Origin: Chara braunii
Taxonomy: Eukaryota > Streptophyta > Charophyceae > Charales > Characeae
Reading direction: 5' to 3'
DNA: 24,459 nt
NCBI GenBank assembly: GCA_003427395.1
Contig: BFEA01000010.1
Location: 2,352,503 to 2,376,961, forward strand
Shown here piece by piece: positions 19,401 to 24,459 of this stretch (the stretch's first letter is position 1; each line of letters opens with the position of its first letter). The notes below the pieces were generated by a model. That model worked only from the letters and a program-made list of their open reading frames with translations. It was not told the DNA's origin and did no database searches. The translations under genes and the position numbers were made by a program.

Positions 19401-19480
19401 CTGCTATTTTTAGCACAGGCCCGGTCTAGAGTTTGACTGCAGCCTCGACCATGGGACTGCAGCACTCAGCCCCGATCACC

Positions 19481-19508
19481 TGGCCTCTCCATTATAAAAG
19501 AGAGGCCA
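19481..19508 (+). promoter_or_regulatory. Candidate TATA box in the loop of a 9-bp hairpin
   Basis: TATAAAA (19493-19499) sits in a 10-nt loop between TGGCCTCTC (19481-19489) and GAGAGGCCA (19500-19508), a perfect stem. Downstream is purine-rich sequence, then more arrays and the open frames at 22747. The upstream hairpin array and TATA box look like U3 of an LTR reading rightward, although no LTR ends were found. Transcription start would be expected about 25-35 bases further on. Confidence 0.6.
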
Positions 19509-19686
19509 CGTCACCCAAACGGGAGATCAGCATACGTGGCACACACGGCTGGAGCACTACAACTTTGGCGGAACGGCAAGAGGTGGAGGGCATGAGTCAA
19601 AGAACAGCGACTTGCCAGCAGGAGCAAGAGAGGAGCACGGAGCAGGAGGCAAGAGAGTCGAGCGGAAGGCAAGCCAGGGAAGGGAT

Positions 19687-19728
19687 AAGGAAAGGGGGGG
19701 GCAAGACTGACCCCCCACTTTCCCTTTC
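19687..19728 (+). repeat. G8/C6 hairpin in the putative leader
   Basis: AAAGGGGGGGG is followed by CAAGACTGA and then CCCCCCACTTTCC. This makes a very stable stem in the putative leader about 190 bases after the TATA box. A polypurine tract is an alternative reading of the G run. Confidence 0.6.
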
Positions 19729-19909
19729 TCATTCCTTTTCTTCTCTCTCTTCTCTTCTTCCCTTTCACTCCCTCTTCTTTCCAACCGCCTCTATTTCCCT
19801 TTCACTCACCCTCCGTGGGCTGTGAGCGTGCCGTATCTGATCTGAGAGCACTTGCCTGAACTTTGTATCTGATTGGTCATAAACCTTGAGCTCACACGCT
19901 GTATCTGAG

Positions 19910-20240
19910 GGTCGTGATCAAACTGTGTGTTTGCGCACACTTGAGAGTTGAAACCGAACTGTGTCTGCGCACACTATATTTAAGGGCAACTTTTGACTGT
20001 GTCCGCGCAGCTGCATTAAGCACCAAGGAATCAAACCGATTTTGAGACTGCCAGCGCAGTCACCCTGAGAATCAAACCGATTTTGAGACTGCCAGCGCAG
20101 TCACCCTGAGAATCAAGCCGATTTTGAGACTGCCAGCACAGTCATCCGGAGAACCAAGTCGATTTTGAGATTGTCTGTGCAATCAAACTAAACATCAAGT
20201 CGATTTTCAGGTTGATAGTGCGGACACACTGTGCTGAGAT
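19910..20240 (+). repeat. 41-bp hairpin array I (GACTGC...GCAGTC)
   Basis: Clear units lie at 20046, 20087, 20128 and 20169, exactly 41 bp apart. Units at 20046 and 20087 have GACTGC, loop CAGC, GCAGTC. The unit at 20169 has GATTG paired with CAATC, so the third pair changed from C-G to T-A on both arms. Earlier diverged units (near 19920 and 19960) read GTGTG...CACAC. The spacer is an ATCAAACCGATTTTGA-like stretch. Confidence 0.9.
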
Positions 20241-20259
20241 CCATGTAAGAGTCATTTCG

Positions 20260-20800
20260 CAGTCTGCAATTGTGCGCAGCAAGCGCACCACATCAGAGAA
20301 GCATTTTTCAGTTTGCAATTGTGCGCAGCGTGCGCACTATACGTGAGAGCCATATCTAAGTATTTCACAAGTTTGCATCTGTGCGCCAGCGCACACCGAG
20401 ACCGAGGGCCATATTTGATCTGTGCGCCAGCACACACCGACACTGAGGGTAGTATTCGACCTGTGCGACAGCACGCACCGGGACTGAGGGTCGTATTTGA
20501 TCTGTGCGCTAGCGCGCACTCAGACTGAGGGTCGTAATTGGTCTGTGCGCCAGCGCGCACCAAGATTAAGGGTCGAATCTGATCTGCGCGTCAGCGCGCA
20601 CCAAGACTGAGGGTCGTATCTGATCTGTGTGCCAACACGCACCAAGACTGAGGGCCGTATTTGATCTGTGCGCCAGCGAACACCGAGACTGAGGGCCATA
20701 TCTGATCAGTGCGCTTGCGCGCATCAAGTCTGAGGGCTGTATCTGATCCGTGCGCCAGTGTGCACCATACTTAAGAGCCAAACCTGAGCTTTTTCGCTAT
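20260..20800 (+). repeat. 41-bp hairpin array II (GTGCGC...GCGCAC)
   Basis: Units beginning CTGTGCG are at 20379, 20420, 20461 and 20502 and go on to about 20790, with a constant 41-bp spacing. Typical stems are GTGCGC with GCGCAC around loops CA, TAGC or CAGC. One unit has TGCGCG with CGCGCA. The spacer carries GACTGAGGGTCGTATxTGAT. Since 41 is not divisible by 3, the long frames seen on the minus strand are not real genes. Confidence 0.92.
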
Positions 20801-20859
20801 ACACCATGTACGCATCGCACCTGAGGGCCAAACCTGAGCTTTTTCGCAGTTTGCAACTG

Positions 20860-21400
20860 TACGCCGTGTGCGCACCATATCGGAAGGCAATATCTGAACT
20901 TTGCGATTGTGCACCCAGGCGTGCACTGCAGTTGGCATTTCTGAATTCGGGACTGTGCGCCCAGGTGCGCACTACAGCTGACATTTCCGAGTTTGGAACT
21001 GTGCATCCAGGCACGCACTGCAGTTGACATTTCTGAATTCGGGACTGTGCGCCCAGGTGCGCACTACGGTTGACATTTCCGAGTTTGGAACTGTGCGCCC
21101 AGGCTCGCATTGCAGTTGACTTTTTCGAGTTTGGAACTGTGCGCCCAGGCGCGCACTGAAGTTTATTTCCGAGTTTGGAACTGTGCGCCCAGGCTCGCAT
21201 TGCAGTTGACTTTTCCGAGTTCGGGACTGTGCGCCCAGGTACGCACTGCAGTTGATTTTTGGGTTCGGGGCTACGCGCCCTGGCATGCACTGTAGTTGAC
21301 ATAATTATGAGTTCAGGACTGTGCGCCCAGGTGCGCACCGTGGCTGACTTTTCAAGGTTTGAGATTTTGTGCCCAGGCACGCTTGCTGATTTCGGACCTG
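20860..21400 (+). repeat. 46-bp hairpin array III (GTGCGCCCAGGTGCGCAC)
   Basis: TGTGC marks units at 20909, 20954, 21000, 21046, 21092 and 21139 (spacing 45-47), continuing to about 21390. Stems are GTGCGC with GCGCAC around CCAGGT, or GTGC with GCAC in the unit at 21000, where both arms have changed. The spacer is AGTTGACATTTCCGAGTTTGGAA. Confidence 0.9.
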
Positions 21401-21617
21401 CATGGGCACTGCGGATGATATTCTGGGAACCATGCTCTCATGTGATTAAGAGCTAGTGTGACCTTTTCTGAACTTGGTTGCGTGTTTGGCAAATAACTGA
21501 TTCTACGCCCCAACCCACATTGATTGAACGGCAAAGCTCATTGCATCAACAGTCACACACTCGGTGAGATTCAGTTAACCGATCTCCACTTGATATTAGT
21601 CTGAGTGAAGATATTAT
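21401..21617 (+). other. Non-repetitive gap between arrays III and IV
   Basis: About 215 bases without the repeat unit, gene or clear dyad. It separates two arrays whose units both hold a GC-rich hairpin. Confidence 0.5.
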
Positions 21618-22220
21618 ATTTTAAGTGTGCGCCCGCAAGTGCCCAGACTAGATATTATATTTTTAAGTGCGCGCCCGCGCGTGCCCAGACCAAATATTAT
21701 TTTTGAGTGCGCGCCGGTGCGCGCCCAAGCTTGGAATAGCAGTAAGAGTGCGCGCCCGTGCGCGTCCAAGCTTGGAATAGCAGTAAGAGTGCGCGCCCAT
21801 GCGGGCCCAAGCTTGGAATAGCGGTAAGAGTGCGCGCCCGTGCGCGCCCAAGCTTGGAATACCAGTAAGAGTGCGCGCCCATGCGCGCCCGAGCGTGGAA
21901 TAGAAGTTAGAGTGCGCGCCCATGCGTGCCCAAGCTTGGTATTGCAGTTAGAGTGCGCGCCCATACGCGCCCAAGCTTGACATTGCAGTTAGAGTGCGCG
22001 CCCATGCGCGCCCAAGCTTGGCATTGCGCGCCCATGCGCGCCCAAGCTTGACATTGTAGTTAGAGTGCGTGCCCATGCGCGCCGAAGCTTGGCATTGCTA
22101 TTAGAGTGTGCGCCCATGTGCGCCCAGGCTGAGTTTTGTTATTTAAGTGCGCGCCCATGTGCACTTGGTCTGGATATGTGTGCGCCCAGGCAAGATATTG
22201 TCGTTTGAGTGCGAGTCCAT
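21618..22220 (+). repeat. 41-bp hairpin array IV (GCGCGCCCATGCGCGC with AAGCTT)
   Basis: AAGCTTGG occurs at 21727, 21768, 21809 and 21850, exactly 41 bp apart, and the pattern goes on to about 22210 with some drift and a shortened unit near 22020. GCGCGC pairs with GCGCGC around CCAT or CCGT. The same 41-bp period as arrays I and II appears although the sequence is different. Confidence 0.92.
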
Positions 22221-22429
22221 GTACGCCCGAGCAATAGGATTGCGGGATGATTTGTCGTTATGATCCCGTTGATTTATTTCCTTGCTGATTAGCAACACCT
22301 CATGCATGTGATATTTTCCCTCTCACGGGGAGCATTAGCAGTTTAGTCCCTGCACAGATGACCTGGCTCAGTCTAGCCCCAGTACATTCAGCATTTACGA
22401 CTGATCCCTGTGCATGAGATGTTTTACTG

Positions 22430-22705
22430 ATCAGTTGTTGTTCAGCTGGGCCCTTTAGGCGGGCCTACTTGAGATTATTGTTGTTCAGTCGGGCCCCTTC
22501 AGGCGGGCCTACCTCTCAAGATTGTTGCAGTTTTCAGCCAGGCCCCTTCAGGCGGGCCCTTTCTTTTGAGATAGTTGTTGTTCAGCCGGGCCCATTCAGG
22601 TGAGCTTTATATTGAGTTGCTGTTCAGTCGGGCCCATCCAGGCGGGCCCTACATCGAGTTGCAGTTCAGTCAGGCCATTCAGATAGGCCTCCACATTGAG
22701 TTGCT
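22430..22705 (+). repeat. 42-49-bp hairpin array V (GGCCC...GGGCC)
   Basis: TTCAG-started units lie at 22441, 22484, 22533, 22581, 22623 and 22665. Each has GGCCC, a CTTCAGGC-like loop, and GGGCC, then a TTGAG..TTGTTG spacer. The last unit is the weakest and ends 40 bases before the ATG at 22747. Confidence 0.85.
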
Positions 22706-22746
22706 GATTGCTATCTGGCCAGGTCTAGGAGGGAGTATTTGCATTA

Positions 22747-23271
22747 GTGAGAGTGCACCTTCTATCCAAGCTGGCCCGTCGCAGTGAGACTGCCCCTACG
22801 TGGGGTAGACTGGTTGAGAGGTTCCGCTACCGATATGTGGGACACCAGAGCTTTGCCTTCTGGGCCAATGAGTCACCGACTTCGAGACATACGTTGGTGA
22901 TTACCTATTCGGTACAGGAGGCAGAGAAGGGGGTGAAGGGCACCACATATGATAGGATTGTTGATTACATCTTTCGCAGGGAGAGCTATTGGAGGCATAA
23001 TTGGCTACATGTGGTGTTTTCTCGCGTACCTTCGGCACCTGGGGGTGTACTCTTCGACTTTGATGGGTGTAACCCCAAGCCCCTCAGTGAGTCTCGCAGC
23101 AAGGGAAGGAGGCGGAAGGACAACCGGATTAGGAGGGAGAAAGCCAGATCCGGGGTCCTGATCACTACATGCATACAGAGATATGAGACAGATGAGTCCG
23201 ATCAGGAGCCCGACTGCGTGAGTGACGTTGATTTTGGCGACTGTTTCGACTGGTACACTCACAGGGACTGA
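22747..23271 (+). CDS. Unrecognised open frame after the hairpin arrays (174 codons)
   Basis: I do not recognise this protein. It has an aromatic-rich middle (FRYRYVGHQSFAFW, YWRHNWLHVVF), then a basic cluster at about residues 118-136 (SKGRRRKDNRIRREKARS, nuclear-localisation-like), then an acidic end (DESDQEPD, DVDFGD). The frame ends at TGA 23271. Another frame just beyond (TDSVDSSRSAGD, ESDIEED) continues the acidic style, so a frameshift may have cut it. It shares frame 1 with the next open frame, with three stops between. Splicing is also possible. It lacks any Gag zinc knuckle. Confidence 0.4.
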   Translation: MRVHLLSKLARRSETAPTWGRLVERFRYRYVGHQSFAFWANESPTSRHTLVITYSVQEAEKGVKGTTYDRIVDYIFRRESYWRHNWLHVVFSRVPSAPGGVLFDFDGCNPKPLSESRSKGRRRKDNRIRREKARSGVLITTCIQRYETDESDQEPDCVSDVDFGDCFDWYTHRD

Positions 23272-23340
23272 TTCTGTAGACAGTAGCAGGAGCGCTGGAG
23301 ACCGGTGAGCGGAGACAACGGAGAGCGACATTGAGGAGGA

Positions 23341-23778
23341 TTGCATATCTTCTTGGACTGTATCTACTTGAGGGTGATTGACTCCTACATGTCAGACGAC
23401 CCTAGGTCCGAGACGGTTATTGGTCACCCAAGAGGGGAGGGTCCGGTCCCATATCTTGGAGATGGCTATAGTCATTTGGTCGGGACGGACTTTGCTATGC
23501 AGGCTTTTCGAAAGCCTCTTTACGGAGATCGTTTCCTCGAGGTATCCTACATCTACTCTGATGGGAGAGGACGTATTGAGATATTGATCGGAGGTACAGG
23601 CGACATCACTCTTGCGGAGGAGCTTTATCTCAGGAGCGTCGCAGATGAGGAGATGGCGAGATGCATGGCTTATATCTGCAAGATTGATCCAGCAGCGCCT
23701 CTCAATATCAGCTATGTGGTTCCAGAGTCTATAGCCACGCGGGTTCGGAATGACGAGGCGCCAGATATGGAGTCCTAG
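23341..23778 (+). CDS. Second unrecognised open frame, same frame as 22747-23271
   Basis: It encodes about 130-145 residues. The first true ATG is at 23389 (MSDDPRSE), since 23341 itself is not ATG. Features are GEGPVPYLGDGYSHL, RFLEVSYIYSDGRG, IEILIGGTGDI and an Asp/Glu-rich end. Hydrophobic beta-like strands alternate with charged stretches, and no membrane segment is apparent. The FLEV..IYSDG..IEI.IGGTG segment is loosely like FLWIETIW...LEFRGTV of P1, which may be chance. Together with 22747-23271 it may be one broken gene. Confidence 0.4.
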   Translation: MHIFLDCIYLRVIDSYMSDDPRSETVIGHPRGEGPVPYLGDGYSHLVGTDFAMQAFRKPLYGDRFLEVSYIYSDGRGRIEILIGGTGDITLAEELYLRSVADEEMARCMAYICKIDPAAPLNISYVVPESIATRVRNDEAPDMES

Positions 23779-24417
23779 ACGGCAGCACTTACTCACGAGG
23801 GGGTACCGCTTATTATCATTGATTGAGGTTCTCTCTTTTCAGGCACTATGATGTATTGCGACATTATTATTTATTAATGACTGTAGCTCTCCGATGGTTG
23901 CTCCCTGCATACTTTGTGTACTACTCTTCAATCTCGTATCTCTGGTCATACTCTTGCAGAGTCTGGTTTCTGGTCTTCTCGTTTTGTTAGTGTCAATTGC
24001 TTTATGATGCATGTATGTTATTTTCCTTCTCATTTTACACATGTTACACTCAAGGCAGCTTGAAGGACTCTTGACTTATAGGGACTCCGGTGACCTTGGG
24101 TCTATCCTTTATACGGGGTCAGGTGCAGGCGATAAACCCGAACGCCTCACTCTAAGCCGTGTCGCCGTTGGGAGGAGGGATAACCCTGACTACTCGGCTG
24201 TATGACAAAGTGTGACTGCCTCTGAATACACCTCTATTTTTATACCTACCAAAATCCTGCGTGACAGCCTGCCAGTCCACCAACCCACTGAGTTCGGTCC
24301 GGGGAAGAACATCTAACCAGACCCTTGAAGCAGTGGGGGCGCGACAACGTGCCATAGAGGGGAGGGGGAGAGGGGAGAGCTTAAGAGTCAAAGGTCTTGG
24401 GAAGAGGAGGGAGGGAG

Positions 24418-24418
<1 letters not shown>
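23779..24418. other. No gene recognised; right flank of the broken frames
   Basis: There is a pyrimidine run ending in CAG near 23842 (TTCTCTCTTTTCAG), which could be a 3' splice acceptor, but no matching donor was confirmed. Remaining frames are short. The last 100 bases become purine-rich. Confidence 0.4.

Positions 24419-24459
<41 letters not shown>
24419..24459. repeat. (GA)n microsatellite at the right edge
   Basis: Alternating GA from about 24437 to the last base, preceded by purine-rich GGGAGAAG-like sequence. Like the left edge, this suggests a contig break at a simple repeat. Confidence 0.95.

Noticed and set aside
20252-21964. Repeated minus-strand and plus-strand frames within the 41- and 46-bp arrays
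   Set aside because: The period is not a multiple of 3 and frames cycle through the same unit. They are open by lack of stop triplets in the repeat.
19012-22705. CRISPR array
   Set aside because: Units are contiguous diverging repeats with no unique spacers, in an apparently eukaryotic context without cas genes.
1-24459. tRNA primer-binding site, matched LTR pair, tRNA or rRNA gene
   Set aside because: I looked for TGGTATCAGAGC-type sites on both strands and for long direct repeats flanking the gag and methyltransferase relics and found none that was convincing by eye. A self-alignment would be needed to exclude a diverged pair.

Overview
The window looks like repeat-rich nuclear DNA from a eukaryote. 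It has Gag-type retroelement relics, TATA boxes, a homopolymer tract, long divergent tandem arrays, and microsatellites at both ends ((GAA)n on the left, (GA)n on the right) such as often end assembly contigs. No bacterial-style operon, rRNA, tRNA or CRISPR array was seen. The organism cannot be named from the sequence. A plant-lineage host, possibly a streptophyte alga, is only a guess from the kind of Gag and from the presence of a retroelement-associated DNA methyltransferase.

Layout. Positions 1-4390 hold a hairpin-rich, gene-poor region: a minus-strand TATA box inside a small dyad (535-554), a dispersed family of hairpins with 8-nt loops, several perfect palindromes and an exact 9 x 51-bp array (3515-3973). 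Positions 4384-6500 hold two copies of a minus-strand pol-end/polypurine-tract/TG signature (near 4400 and 5710). Between them lie a 66-bp array and a decayed cytosine-5 DNA methyltransferase. Positions 6500-8500 hold minor arrays, a T25 tract and unassigned sequence. Positions 8548-11939 hold two paralogous, decayed gag genes on the minus strand. Positions 12394-15838 hold a head-to-tail cluster of four decayed paralogs of an unrecognised protein of about 260-270 residues, also on the minus strand. Positions 16000-19000 are without recognisable genes. Positions 19012-22700 hold, on the plus strand, an 83-bp hairpin array, a TATA box in a hairpin loop, and then five tandem arrays (periods about 41, 41, 46, 41 and 43-49 bp), each unit carrying its own small dyad. 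These are followed by two broken open frames of unknown function (22747-23778).

How the parts may fit. The minus-strand genes read in one direction, from the four-copy unknown family, through the two gags, to the methyltransferase and the polypurine-like 3' ends. This suggests overlapping remains of one or more Ty3-like elements with extra genes. No intact reverse transcriptase, RNase H or integrase was recognised, so these copies are dead or non-autonomous. Nearly every break is a stop that one C-to-T or G-to-A change could have produced, or a 1-nt frameshift. The two most notable items are the methyltransferase next to a retroelement 3' end, and the hairpin arrays, in which several base pairs change on both arms together.
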